From Cinnamomum chago (taxonomy: Eukaryota > Streptophyta > Magnoliopsida > Laurales > Lauraceae), in the NCBI GenBank assembly GCA_038049695.1, contig CP142454.1, positions 19,104,501-19,168,500 of the forward strand: a stretch of DNA of 64,000 nucleotides. Reading direction: 5' to 3'. Position 1 is the first letter of the stretch; each line of letters starts with the position of its first letter. The position numbers and the translations under genes were made by a program. The notes beneath the pieces are model-generated. The model did not search any database, was not told the DNA's origin, and was given only the letters and a program-made list of their open reading frames with translations. This document shows, in pieces, positions 12,947-26,029 of the stretch.

Positions 12947-13571
12947 CTCATGGTCATCTCTCATGGTCCCACATTAATAAGATAGGAAATTTGGTTTTAG
13001 CTTGCCACTTCATATGAGTAGAATGCATTAAACAGGTCCAAATTGATAGGATAAGGCAAAGCTGATGATGATGGTTATAGAAAATGTGTTTCTAATTAAC
13101 CAGAAAAGAGATCAAGTAAATAATAAGCTAGACAATTGGAGTAAAGGTTGAGTCAAATAGTTCAAAAATAGGCAAAAAGGAAGACAATATATGGACTGCA
13201 GGTTTTGTGAATCTGAGAGTGGGGAGGATGTCCTAGTCAAAATTGAAACCTACTACAAGGCTACAATGAGTAGATTCTAATATCCAGGAACAGTTTCAAA
13301 GCAAAACAAAGGGTTTGAAAGAGTTATATCACAAATGAGGTCAGTGTAGGGCGGGAAATGTGAACAAAAGTGGACTCTAGTGAAATCTTTTTCTATTCCT
13401 TCCTTCCTTTCTTTTTAATGAGTATATATGTTGTAAGATTGTCCACTTTGACTTGAGCAACATTTTCATAAGATGACATTAACTTGCATTCATATATGGA
13501 GCTGGGTAAAGAAACAACAAAGAAGACACATCATGGTTGATTTGCATATGAAAAGATGGATGTGTGTAGGT

Positions 13572-13605
<34 letters not shown>

Positions 13606-16194
13606 GAGAAAAAGCAATGAACGGTAAAGGCATGTAAATAGATGATTAGAAACAACCGTATTATGAAGAATTAAAGTGTTACAAGCACAGATAACTATGA
13701 GATAGGGGAAGACCAATAAAGGCATTGAATAAAGTAGTTAGAATGAAATGTAAGATTCTAACCTGGCCCCAAATAGAAATGAAATCAAAAGTAAAACTGC
13801 CAAAGTCAACCTCCCAAAATGATGCAGCCCAAGAGGGGCGGCCCAAAATGGGCTTGTTGGATTATGCCATGTCAAGGCCATTGGGCCAAAGCCCATGGGG
13901 CATATCAAGGCCGATTTGGTCTAGTCTTACACCAAAGGAGGCCTATTGGACCCGGCAAAGAGCCCCACGACAGGTGGCCCCAATGTGTTAGGGATGGAAG
14001 ATACACCAATCTAATGGTATGCTCAAATGGATAAGACACCACTCACTATAAAGGCATGTTGTGGATGGACAATACACATTGACTCACATGAAAAGGAAAA
14101 ACCTACCGTCAAAGCTGAAGCCAACCAATGTGGAAAAAATAGTTTATGGTGTCATAATCATAAATGAACAATCTCAGGCCAAAGGCATGCAATCTTTGCC
14201 ATAAAATAAAACCATGTCTGAGAAGATGCTAAAGTGATGATATATGATCAAGACTGGAGTGAAATTAAGCAGGTCTTAACCCCAATCCTAAAGAACAAAG
14301 AATGAAATTTGTCATATATAGTTACAACTTACAAGTAAACTTAATTCCTTAAAGCTTTCTACGCTTAGGAGGCTAGATGATATAAAGCTCCAAAGACGAT
14401 TATGATGGTTATATGACAATGATAAAGATGATGACAAATTATAAAAAGGATGCATTACTAGAAGGCACAAAATCAAATCATGCATTAAACTGTAAAGGAT
14501 AGCTGATTGCTAAGAGATTATCCAAAAGCAGCAACATAATCACTCTTGGGTTCAAAGAACAGTCAAAACAGTTAACTACAACTTTTATGGCAGAAAAAAC
14601 AAAGGCAGCAAAAACACATTACAGATTTTAAAACTGGGGCAGCAAAATAAAGCAAAACCAACAAAATCCATCCATCAGACCTGGGATACAAAATCTGGAT
14701 CCAAGCATAAAACAAACCCCTAAGGGCTTGGTTGCATACATTGTATTTGAATTCCTAGAAATGTTAAAGGAAGATTCAGGAAGAAGTAATAAAGAGTTGA
14801 GGAACAAAAGGTCTGTTTAAAAATATAAGGATGGGACTATCACTTTCTTAGGGTTTATTTTTCTAGGGCAAAGGGTGGGTAATCATTTCCTATCAAAGGA
14901 TAGATTATTCAATGACCTGTTGTGGATCTTCACTTTTAATCCTTCACTTGTCATGCCCTTAAGAGAAAGGGTACTGACGCAGTGAGATCCAAGAAGAAGA
15001 GGGCCCACATCAAGGATGATTTGCTTTCTTTAAATAGTTTATCAATTTTAGTAATTTGATGTAATCTCTGGTCCGAGAGATTTTAGTGAGATTTTAGGGA
15101 GTGATTTTAGGAATCACTGATATTGGTAGATTCTTTGTTTAGACCATTCCTCTATCATAAATAGGGAATAGGGAGGGATGCTTGCTTGTAAGGTATGCTA
15201 TATTTGCTTGTAAGGTATGATAAGATTTCAAAATTGTTCTTGTAAGTTCCCCTTTTGGGGTATTTCCCCAAACTGATCCGATCTCACCGTCGGAGGTGAG
15301 GTGTAGATCTTCATTGTGGCTGGCTACTCCATCAGGTACACTGCTTAGAAATCCTAGGAATTCGACACCAATTAACCAAACAGGCCCCAAATGTGAAATT
15401 GGATGTACATTAAATCACTAACGTTTTTTCTAACCTATTGGCATAATTGATGGTTAACCATCCTGAAAATGAATTAAAACAGTGCTGAGATTTGGAATTT
15501 CTTAATCCAATTCATCAGCACCCATAAGAAATACTGATTTTACTCACAATCTCCTACCTCATCGACCTTGAGCACAGGGAAACATAAAAAGATCCGATTT
15601 TTCCAGAAGAAAAACTCAAATAAAATCCAATCTGGGACACATCTAAACAAACCCCCAACCCAACGCCCACCCCGCCCCCCCACCCCCCCAAACCAAAAAA
15701 AAAAAAAAAAAAAAAAACTGAAGATCAGAAAAAACTCACAATTTCATTGCTCTCGTAGTAATCGTTCAACGCCCACTGATACTTGGACTGATTCAATCCG
15801 AACCAATCTGCCAAATACTCATCCACGCTAGAATGAACTGCAAATCCACCACAAAAGAATCTCATTAGATCACAACCCAGATAAAAAAAAAAAAAAAAGA
15901 AGCCATGGATTGGATAAAGTTACAATCTTGGACTCTGGTAACGGCGTCCCAGAAGAACCCAAATGGGGAGGAGTTGGGGGTCGGCTTTTGGGAAAATTGC
16001 TGAGGGGGAGGCCGGACAGGAGGGGGAATCTTGGGAGATTCAGTCTGGGGAGGGATTTTAGGGGAATCTGAGGTGGGACTTTGAGGGGGTTTTGGAGTGG
16101 AGGGAGGAGTGAGGAAGACAGTGTATCTTCCTGCTTTCCCTATAACTGGAGGTGGGGGTGTGGTGGGTTCTTTTGCTGTGGTTGAAGCTGCCAT
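12144..16194 (-). CDS. small proline-rich conserved plant protein of unknown function
   Basis: Three exons in one continuous frame: 15924-16194 (ATG at 16192-16194), 15740-15837 and a proposed last exon 12144-12203, giving 142 residues. The N-terminus contains GKAGRYTVFLTPPSTPKPP followed by a Pro/Ser-rich stretch. The conserved core reads GFFWDAVTRVQD, then HSSVDEYLADWFGLNQSKYQ and WALNDYYES. I recognise this pattern from plant predicted proteins of about this size but know no function. The Met at 16194 is chosen because the open frame upstream of it is CT-repeat 5' UTR. The first two exons are well supported. The last exon sits beyond a 3.5-kb intron and rests only on an acceptor, matching phase and a stop, so the C-terminus is tentative. 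Confidence 0.65.
12834..12941. repeat. (GA)n microsatellites
   Basis: Two long GA runs are separated by aaaacaggggga inside the large intron of the proline-rich protein gene. A further GA run lies at 13570-13600. Confidence 0.9.
13020..14720. other. intronic sequence without a recognised feature
   Basis: AT-rich interior of the proposed 3.5-kb intron. A GGCCC-rich patch lies at 13850-13985. No coding frame or clear transposon end was recognised. Confidence 0.4.
14722..15389. mobile_element. MITE-like element, apparently interrupted by LTR-like sequence
   Basis: The left end reads gggcttggttgcatac and then gaattcctag. The right end, reverse-complemented, reads ggggcctgtttggttaattg and then gaattcctagg. 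These are imperfect inverted ends of the 'GGGCCTGTTTGG' type common in plant MITEs. Between them, about 14960-15340, lies LTR-like sequence whose end matches that at 2045-2075. No clean target duplication was found. Confidence 0.5.
15690..15716. repeat. poly-A/T tract in intron
   Basis: A run of about 27 A on the plus strand (T on the gene strand) lies just downstream of exon 2 of the proline-rich protein gene. A second A-run is at 15882-15898, in the other intron. Confidence 0.8.
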
Positions 16195-16295
16195 GAGAGT
16201 GTAAGAGAGAGAGAGAGAGAGTCTTTCTCCTGTGAGTAGTGTGAAAGAGAGAAGTGGAGAGTGTGTTTTGAGACTGGTTTTGCCTTTTGCCATTT

Positions 16296-16305
16296 CTTAT
16301 ATAAA
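16296..16305 (-). promoter_or_regulatory. TATA box of the proline-rich protein gene
   Basis: The minus strand reads tttatataag about 100 bases before the ATG at 16194. A (CT)n tract at about 16204-16222 lies between them, as is common in plant 5' UTRs. Confidence 0.5.
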
Positions 16306-16309
16306 CAAA

Positions 16310-18616
16310 TGTTTTCATATCTTTTGGTTTCTAAACTACGAGTGCCCTTTTCTAAGATCTTTGTCTTTGATGCTCTCTTTTTATTCAAAGATATGCAATT
16401 TGCCCTCAGAGTTCTAGGATTTATCTAAGGTGAGATTTGAATTGTGTTGGGGTGCACATGGTCCCAGCTGGCTTCTACTGGGCTACATTTTGGGCTCTAT
16501 TTCTTGGCCCATGCGAATGGGATGTACCTGCCTTACTATTACTTCTTTTTTCTAGCCTAATTCTTAATTGGCCTGGGCAAGTTCATATATATATATATAT
16601 AGTTAAAGGTTTGTCTGGGCATGACATAGTTAATGCAATTTAAGCGAAGGCAATGTGTATTTTTGCAAATGGCCTCAACCTAGGCCCATTTTCAAGGACC
16701 ATCTTTGGGTTTTGCCAAAAACCTGCCCTAAGGACTAAGGTTTGTGTGTATTTTAGAAAGAAAAAAAAACCCTTACTAATAAAAAATCTAAACATCCAAA
16801 TATTTGCTTGGAACCAAATTTTTTTTCTTCTTCAGTGCCTTACTTCTTTTTTTTTGTGTGTGTGTGTCTTTTTCAATGGGAAGAAACTTACCTTTTACCT
16901 TGTTGCGGTTGGGCCCTCAAATGAATACCAAAATGCTCTTATTTCAAAAGAAACCGTGTTGGTTGGCGGCGCTGCTGCTGCTGCTGCTAATCATAATAAT
17001 AATATTATTATCTTAGCTCTTAGAGCTAATAATAATAATAATAATAATAATAATATTGTCTTCGCTCAAAGAGCTCAACTCTAACCCAAAATTCCCGTCA
17101 CGCCATGCTTTATCAGAAATGCTAAGACCATATTTTGATTGAAGATGGGCCAACATCATAATTGCCTAGGCAGGATTTCTTATGTCAGAATTGTTTAAGA
17201 AATTAGTGCAAACCCTTGGTGCTTTCAGAATTTTTTTTCATGTTAAATTGTAATATAAGGGCAGTGCACCTGAAATTTAAGTAGCCTTCTCTTTGGAATT
17301 CCATTTTCCGTACCTATATAAATGAATTGAATTGATGAATAAGAATATCTCTTACCTCAGTGGTAAGGAGTGGGAGGTACAGACTTGGAGTCTCCAAAAA
17401 TTTGCTTTGAACCTGCTTTGAGCCCTACTATTTTAATCCCTTGCCCAGAAAGGAGGACCCAAAAAATAGAAGCATCTTTGTAGTTCTAAAGAAAACCAAG
17501 GGCAGTCTCAATGGTAGCAGACAAAGAAGGTAGATTTTAGTTAGACATGGTTCTTCCACCCTCCATGGGAATCTACTGTAAAAGGTATTCACTCCCACCA
17601 CTCTTTCATGCAGTAACATGCAATATGCTTAGGTGGGCCTCACTTGTAACAACTCTCTGACATTTCAGGAACTGAGCATTTCTGCCTTCTCTCTGAAAGT
17701 GTTCCTTCAATCTTATTGCCATGGGCACTGTTACCCATATGTAGGGGTGCTCAGGAGGCAGGCCAGCCTGAGCCTAACCCGATAGTGACCTGCATTGGGC
17801 TCTAATTTAGACCTGTGGCTGTACCTGGGCCTAATCGTTGGCTCAATTATTATATGGACCAGACTTAGGCCTATATATCCTTAAGGACTCAGTGTGTGTG
17901 TGTCTATATATATATATATTGTAAATAGACTAGAGTGGGTTGGATCCATGCCTAGGGAATTAGGCCCGATAACTAAATGGGGAGTCTTGGATAAGATTCA
18001 GCCCGTCCTGACCAGGGCCATCAACACCCATATCTATCAGCCCCATCGCATTATCCTAACCCTTGATTTAACGACCTTGAAGTTTAATGCCATTTCGACC
18101 ATAGATTTTTTAAAAAAAGTTTAATCTAATGAGTGAGGTCCAATGAGCGTAAAATTGGACCTGTGTGAAAGAGGTTGCCGTTGCACTATTCAAAGGTGGG
18201 TTTTTTGCGTAGATTGATTCTTATCTTCCCACAGCATCGTTTCATCTTTCCTCTATTTGTCCAGTGGGTTATTATTTTGTGATTAATATATAATTTACTT
18301 CTTGTCCAGATAAAAAATGTATGTTGAAGTTCAAACAGGCCATCAAGGATCTAACCATGCCAAGCGATGCCAATTTATTCACTCCATTGTCTAAACAAGG
18401 TAAAAAATATATGAAATATAACACCAAAAATGACCCAAACAAGCTAGAAAAGATTTCACAAACGATCAATGAGGGGTTCCAGGCTGTAGCTAAAGGTGGT
18501 CAGAAACACTAGACATGAGACACGGGGATGTGTGGGTGAGTTTTGATGAGGGTGTCAGAGACCAATTGGGTGGACACTTAGCTATATGCAGGCATCCTTA
18601 ATTCCATGCAAAATGC

Positions 18617-18672
<56 letters not shown>

Positions 18673-19461
18673 TTGAACACCTACATAGAGAGAGAGTATT
18701 TGAACACCTACATAATGTGAGAGAGAGTATTTGAACACCTACATAATGTCAAAACATGAACATGCAGCAATGATGATAAACTCAGATACAAAGCAACTCA
18801 TTAATGTTAGGAAGTAACTCGTTAAAGGCCTGTTTGTTTCATGCAAATTGAATTCTTATGATTTCTAAGAGTTGCTACTTCTATTAGTGGTTAAAAAAGA
18901 AGAAACAATGGTTAGCATCGGAGGGTGACCATCAAAGAACCTCACTCTTAAATGAAATTGAATCAAGGAAAACAGGAAACGAATATCCAGCCATCACCCT
19001 AGTAATTCAAATCCTAGGAATGTCAAGGTCCCAACCAGATCGCTAACTTAAATATCCTTCAGCCCTTGCTTCTTTAATAATCCTTTAGTGAAGTTCTTTG
19101 ACGATGTTTTCCTATGTATTCTAATTTCTATGCAAAGAAAAAGAATCTATAGTTCCACACAAAAAGTCAATGTATTCATTATCATTCAGGCAACTCATTA
19201 GGATAATAAAATGAAGTCAGCCTCTCCCTTTGCACAACCCATATCCTGATGTAGAAATAAAAACGATGAGCACAATCCTTGGTAGGTTCTTGGCACAAAT
19301 TAACGGAAATGTGGTGTACCAACTACCAATAGAAGCCAAGCATAAGGATTTACAAAGCGAAAAAAAAAAAAAAAAACAAAAACTAATAGGATCACAAGGG
19401 TTATGAATTCTGGAAGTTTGTGACTATCAATGTATCACTGCTGTCAGTCATGTTTGCGTGA
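16310..19461. other. intergenic region between two minus-strand genes
   Basis: Contains a (TA)n run near 16587, a GCTGCTGCT and (TAA)n cluster at 16975-17053, and a GGGCC/GGCCT-rich dispersed repeat at about 17740-17880. A MITE-like left end (ggcctgtttgtttcatgc) lies at about 18826. No credible coding frame was seen. Confidence 0.4.
18622..18745. repeat. (GA)n followed by a short minisatellite
   Basis: A GA run of about 45 bases leads into three copies of a unit containing gtatttgaacacctacata, each preceded by a further short GA stretch. Confidence 0.85.
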
Positions 19462-22400
19462 TCAGGTTTCTACCATCGGTTCAGGACCTGATGACTCCAT
19501 TGTGATTGAGAGAGCTTGGGTGGACTGGTGTACGGAGTTGAAAAGAACATGCTTGATCACCTACAAAGAAAAGGAAAAATGACCCAACAAATAAATCGAA
19601 ATGCCAATGGGGGAAACATGAATGTGATCCCCAAAAAAAGAATAAAAAAAACAGTTTGTAGCTCACCTGTGACATGAGGCCATGCACCTGCTCAACAGTT
19701 ATTTTTGAGCTATCCCGAGTGATCTTTGCAAGTTGAGATTCCTCCTACATTCCCCAAATGGATGCACAGGTCGGGTACAGCATTAGTGAAAAAGAAACAA
19801 AAGAGACGGTCAACAGTATAAGGATGCAGCATTGAGGGTAATCACATAGTGAGCAAATTTTTCACTTGCTAAAAGTAACTAGACTAGCAGAGTCATAACT
19901 TTGTATCTGGGACAATACTACTGCAAACATGAAGTGATTGTCTATATCAAGATCCAAATTGATCATATGTATGAATTTTAGTGTAAAAGTGCATTCCTAG
20001 GCTGGGCCAAAGCTAATCCAAACCTAGCCATTTGTTAAACGGACCTAATCTTCAAGCCAGATGCGTCCTACATGCCTGAAGATGAGGCCCTGCCCAGCCC
20101 ATCAATGAAACATTAAAGTCAGTTCATGAATTTCTGGGGCTGAGCTGGATCATCAAGTTGCATCTTAGACCAGGATCCGCTCACTATTGGGCTAAAACCT
20201 TTATGCCTAAGCCCATTCAGACCATGGGCCCACAAGGCCAGTCCGTGACTAGCCCAAAGTATACAACTTAGTTCCATTCCCTCAAGAGTATAAGATAGCA
20301 AATATCATTGTTTGCATAAGATAATTTTTATGCAAGTCCCATAAGTATACAGTAAAGGGCTGGCTTAAGCTGGAGGGAATAAAAAGGGATCACATAAGAG
20401 CATAAATGGGAAGTCTTTTTCAAGCCTGATTAGGCTTATCAACTCCAATGTGTTGAGAAATTTCATCCATTCTTCACTAGAATGAAAAAAGCCTTTGGGA
20501 AGTTTTCTCCAAGGAACCGTTCAAAAAAAGAAAAAATTCACCGAGGTAGTCAAGGTGCAAGGAGCAAAAGGTTAGTTGGAGCCTGGGGCACAAGTTAGAA
20601 GACAAGGGATGGGCCCAATCAAAGTGCGAGCTTAATAAATAAAAATATAGCTTTAGAAACCTTTAGAAGAATAAACATTATAATTTAAAAGGGTAGCAGC
20701 CAATAATGATCCCACATAAAGCAAATCCATCATTTATGTGGTTCATTTGGTTCGCTGCAAACTACAAGGGTCTCTGTATATGCCTAAAAAATCAAAATAG
20801 CAGGAATTCTATGGAAGTTCTCAGCTAACAACCATCAAAACATGCAAATGCAATATATAATACAAAAGGTGATTGTGAGTGACTAGAAAATGAGACATAG
20901 GATATCAGCATATAGACACAAATAATATATAAGGGCCCTGGCAAGCAATGTAGGGATTGAAATTATTTTCACAAAGGTTTTCCTGTGTCTGGATAACCTT
21001 AGTTAAAGACAAGTCATAGGATAGTCCACAAGGATTAAGATGCGACCTTTTGCCAATACTGTTGTTTTGGGCTCTAGTTAGTTGCAACGTAAATTTGAGA
21101 AACAAAACTAGCATTTGGTCATTCATTACAGACATTATCTCAACATACTTCTTTATAATTTTTTAAGGTTAATTTCTGTCAATCTTTACGGCTGTAAAAC
21201 ATAGCAACAGAGAATGAAATTACAAGAACACTGCGAGAGGAGCTGCGGTGCCTGGTGGATGGGGTTAAGCTTCAGCTATGAACTAGTCTTCTTTCTTTTC
21301 TATTTCCCCCTTTTCCCTCTTTTATCCTCTCTTTTCCCTTTTTTTCCTTCTCTCTTAATAATATAAATGAACAAACAGGAAGTAAAAATACATAAATGTC
21401 CATTAAATTGCCCTATTTTACACATTATATAAGGGGTGCTTGGGCGCATCATGTGCCTAGGCACAAAGGTCTGGGTTAGGCACACAACCCTTCAAAGTGC
21501 GCAAAGGGTACAGTAAATGGCTGTGCCAACAACGTCATGACTACCATGACTTTCACGTCTATCCTAGTAGAGTGACATTAATTAAATGATATCTGGATGC
21601 AGCTTCCGAAGTTATCCATGGAGACTAGAGAAGTTAGAAGGTCCAAGGACAGTTCCAAATTATGGTAGTTAGACAATATTGTGTCTCCCTTGAACAAAAA
21701 TGTCACAAAGTAAGTGGTACCAATGAAAGTGGGAAGTAATTTAAACAGATTAAATTTGCATATGAAGTGTACTTCAATTCAGATGATTCTTTTATCAGTG
21801 GTTATACGTTGTACAGAAATATTTATGTAAACCAGCCTTCTTAGACACTGTACAATAAAAAACAAAAAAACAGCCAAACCAAAGAAGCATATTATTTCAG
21901 CCAAAACAAAGAAAGATATTATTTCTTACTATTGCTGGCTAAAGCTTGGACAACGTCTAAACTACAAATACCTGATGCAGCAAACTAGCAATCTACACAT
22001 ACCTCTTTCTTCTTTTGTGGGAAAACAAGAAAAGAACCCATGCGTGAATGAGAAAGTTGATTTTCAGCTTGCTCTAGTTTTTCAGCTGCATGAGGAAATA
22101 GTATTAGCTCATTATATTTAGCATCATACAAACTCACCACCGGTCCACCGATAAAAGCAACAAGCTAATCAAAATTGCAACAAGCTAATCAAAGTCGATT
22201 GGGTGCTTCTTTTCACCTTATCTTTCGAGAGGCTAATGGCATGGCAGATACTCTTGCAAAAGAGGGAGCTTTCCGTACTTCTATTCTTTTTTATGTTTAG
22301 TTGATTGTTTTGGTTTGTTGGGGGTTTCTTCTTGTAGTCTTTTGTTCTTTTTCTTTTTTGAGCAATAAATTTTACCGTTATAAAAAAAAGAAATTTGCAA

Positions 22401-25035
22401 CAAAGCAAAAAAAAGAAGAATGCTTTCCCCTGAAAAGTTTCAAGGAATAACATATATCTTGATAAACAACAAAATAACTAACAGGATTTTTTAAATCTAA
22501 ACTGCATGGAGTCAAATTTTTTATTCAGTCAATATTTGGCAGAGTTTAGAAGTCAACATGACCCAGCGTCCTATCTAGCCAAGTGGCCAAACCGAGTTTT
22601 GAACTATTCTTCCAACCCTTTCATGCAACTGATTCATAGTTCACCTTGAATCACTTGAGCATCCATCAAAGGACAAGAAATCAGTACTGACGTAAAAGAG
22701 AAGGAAAAACAAGTCAAAAGACGAAATTATTGCTTCTTTCTTCTGTTTTCAAACTAAACATTGACACTGCAAGGTGGAACTTACTTGATTGCTCACAAAG
22801 AACACAGGAATGCAGAAGAAGGGACTATATGTGTTTAGATAATTGCCAAAAACTAGTGCTAAATACAATGAAAAGCAAAACACAATCGCCTCCCTAGCAA
22901 CTCCAGGACATTACTCACCTAAATCTGAAATTTGACCAGCAACATAGTCTCTATTTGCCAGCAATGGTGAAGAAGAAAGTGTATTTACCCAATACTTGTT
23001 CCAGAGGAGGTCCAAGAGGTGAGAATCAAGAGAAGACTTGAAATATGTAATATCCAGTGCATAATACTGCAGCCAAAAATTAAAAAATTAGAAAAAAATA
23101 CATGCGGTAAAAAATCTGAAATGGTATAGGAGGGGTTAGATTGTGAAAAATTAACACTAGGATGTAAATTAGAGTTTATTTTCAAAAATAAATGGACAAA
23201 TCAAATATCATTGTCAGCAACCAAAAATAAAATAAATCAATCAAGTAAACTTATAATGCATTGATATTTGATACATTTCCATGGTGGTCACAACTCACAC
23301 TTAAAAAACTTAACACGCCATTTTCAATATTTTTGTTCGGTTTTCTCTAAATTCATTTTTTAATGGTAGTTTTCTCTTAATTCCAGTTAATATATTTTGC
23401 ATTTTTAATAGAAATGCCTTCCATTGAGAATATGACATAGTACTTCAGTGCTGTTTGGTCACATATAAAAGGAAATCTTGGGTTATCATGAATCTAAAAT
23501 CATTTATGTACTCCAGTCATCATAAATCTTGTTTATGTAGATTGCACCTCCCTTTGTTTCTATTTAATTTTCGTGGTTAATAATAAATAAATAAAAGAAC
23601 AATCCAAAACATTGATAGACGGTTCCTAATGACAAGGATTTGGGCTGACCCGAGTTTAATAATAAATGAAAAGGGCTTGATTCAAACTGAACAGTGTTTA
23701 ATCACTCTTATCTTTTTTGTTGATAAGATAAATTATACAATACCTCGTCCAAGACTCTCTCTCAATAAGGTTGAAGGTGTTTTCTATGACAAACATGTCT
23801 AAGTGAATCATGATACTCATCCTGGTGCCCATAAGAAAATTTTGTGTAATGCCTCATACAAGACTCCCTCCCTTGCCTGATAAGGTTCAAGCCATTATAC
23901 ATGACAATCCTATAGCTAAGTTGATCATGATACATATCCTGGTGCCTATAAGCAATGTAGTTGATGATGACAAGTAGTAACTTATTGTACATTTTACATC
24001 AAATAGGATTTGGTGTGAATCCCGTTTCTACCTTTTTCCTGTCTTCTAAAACAGCTAAAAATTATGATTTTGCAAATTATATGATTCTAAAAGCAAAGGA
24101 AACCATTCAACATGTCCTGCTACACAAAGTGACATCAATGGGAGATATTTTGATCCTACAATTTAAAATAAGCAGTGGGGTTAAATCCAAACCTGTTTGC
24201 AGTGAACACCAAAATCTTCAATCTTGTTAAGAGGAATTGTCTGATATTCTGACACAGGCTCATCAGGAGGCTTATAACCTAATGGGTATGCCCTAAATGC
24301 TCCAATGTCAACCTTCCCGGCTGAGACTGTCCTTGTTGGATCAATAACAACTGCCAAAAATGGCTCCTGATACTGCTGGTTCAACATCTGAGTTGAGACA
24401 TCAATTCCTGAAAGCCAGCATCCATACCCAGGGTGCGAGTGGTACCATCCAACCACATTCTCTAACCTGCCAGCCTGATTACCGAGTCACAACAACAACA
24501 ACATCAACATGGGCAGTTTCAGATGGTTGCGGAAGGCATTCAGAACAGTAACAGAGTACGTGGGACTGAATGGTGATAATAGTACTCAAATCAACATCTG
24601 ATCCTCAAAACAGAGTAATTAGGATTGACTGCAAACCTGCTTGTAGGCTTGAGTGTACTCGACCATGTATTCATTGGCGTCACTCTGGGCATTAACGCGC
24701 GTCTCTGTACCCTCTACAGGGAGCGCAAAGGCATCCATGACGATGAATGCATCACCGTCAATCTTGCCCTGCATGAGGCCCATCACCTCAATTGTGCCCC
24801 CGGAACGGGCATGGACCACCATTTTCAGCAGCGCGAGGGCCGATACCTTGACACGCTTAAAGTAGTTTGGGTCTTGGGACCAGGGTTTCTCCTTTAGCAC
24901 CGTTGCCTGCGCAGCTTCATCGTATGCATAGATAGAGTCCAATTCGGTATCTGCTGCTGCAGGTTCCATGTTCACTATGTTGTTCTCAAGCTCCCATGTC
25001 CTCCGGGCAACAGCTGCTGATGAAGATGCATCCAT
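19462..25035 (-). CDS. CSN5: COP9 signalosome subunit 5 (JAMM deneddylase)
   Basis: Six exons join in one frame: 24637-25035, 24193-24474, 22919-23066, 22003-22085, 19667-19744 and 19462-19560. They give 362 residues, the usual plant CSN5 length. CSN5 is the catalytic subunit of the COP9 signalosome and removes NEDD8 from cullins, controlling CRL ubiquitin ligases. The JAMM zinc site is intact: Glu83 in [10 protein letters not shown], and His145, His147 and Asp158 in [16 protein letters not shown]. The CSN5-typical blocks [20 protein letters not shown] and [15 protein letters not shown] follow. The start MDASSS matches family N-termini; an in-frame Met ten codons upstream (25065) is less likely. 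The C-terminus GPEPMVET resembles other plant CSN5 tails. Intron 4 (about 2.26 kb) carries no clear element, while intron 3 carries a LINE tail. All key residues are present, so the gene looks functional. Confidence 0.95.
22164..22400 (+). mobile_element. 5'-truncated LINE tail in CSN5 intron
   Basis: The plus strand reads [20 protein letters not shown], the C-terminal end of a plant LINE RNase H domain. A stop, a short T-rich 3' UTR and an A-rich tail (ataaaaaaaag) follow. Similar aattgcaacaa-type sequences flank both sides (about 22172 and 22393), a plausible target duplication. It is antisense to CSN5, inside the intron between exons 3 and 4. Confidence 0.7.
23738..23960. repeat. imperfect tandem repeat of about 110 bp in CSN5 intron
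   Basis: Two diverged copies, each with caagactc(t/c)ctc near the start and catcctggtgcc(t/c)ataag at the end, lie head to tail in the second CSN5 intron. Confidence 0.65.
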
Positions 25036-26029
25036 CCTCTTCTCTCTTCTCCTTCTTTCTGTCATTGCAACTACAAAGGGTATGTAACCAAAGACAGACC
25101 TGAAATCTCTACTAGAATTGGTTGTCAAAGAACAAAATTGACTTGAAGACTCAGCTGAGTATTCACAATTGACAGAAATTTCAAAGACTTGATTAAAGTG
25201 CAAATGTAAAACAATCCCTCAACAACTTCCCTCCATTTTTTTGGATTTCTTCAGGAATCATGTATTACACATGCCAATAGAATTGCATAAATCACAGAAC
25301 AAATACTACTCGAAGAAGGAAGTGTTATATAGTATTCATGAGATTGCATTAATCTCACTATCAAATTCCATGCCAAGAAAGAGCGTTATGCCATGTGTGA
25401 CTGTGAGCTTCAATCTGTGTGGGGCTCACCTATGATCTCATCTCCCTCCTAACACTCACTACCCCCCAATCCCCATTGATAGGCAACACATCCAATTTGA
25501 ATCCATCCAAACTATATCCACCTTAGGATATTTACACTTCAAGATTTTTATTTCTTTTCCACCCTTGATGTTGGGGCCTTAATGTTGGATACCAAAAAAA
25601 AAAAAAAAAAACCTTAATGTCTCCACCATGGCCAATCAAGCGGATTTAGCTCCACCCATCTTATCACACCACGAAGGTTTGCACCCCCAACCGGATGAAC
25701 AGGATGCACCCAAGTGGAGTGGGTCCCACCTGGGGTTTGCTCACAATGAAGTTGAGAACTGTGGCTCAATCCAATGATTGTCATTTTGCATATATCCTCA
25801 TCACATCTCATCTCATTCTTTGTGTAGCATTCTTATCCATCTCATGTAAATCTCTATCTTCCTCCATCTCATTCTCATCTACTTTTCTTGTTCTTATTCT
25901 TTTATCTAGTAGTATCAAGTAGAAACCCTATATATAAATAAGAGAAGGATCTAGTGAAACGCAAATTGCCTTTCTTGTCTTTTATTTTATTTTATTTCTT
26001 TATTTTTGGAGACATTTCGATGAAAATAC
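25036..26029. other. CSN5 5' flank
   Basis: Presumed promoter and 5' UTR of CSN5. I see no unambiguous TATA box at a sensible distance from 25035. A poly-A run lies at about 25592-25610. No coding frame was recognised. Confidence 0.4.

Noticed and set aside
16437..17084. Plus-strand frames of 68 to 143 codons
   Set aside because: They run through (TA)n, poly-A and (TAA)n low-complexity sequence, with hydrophobic or Asn-rich translations and no conserved motif.
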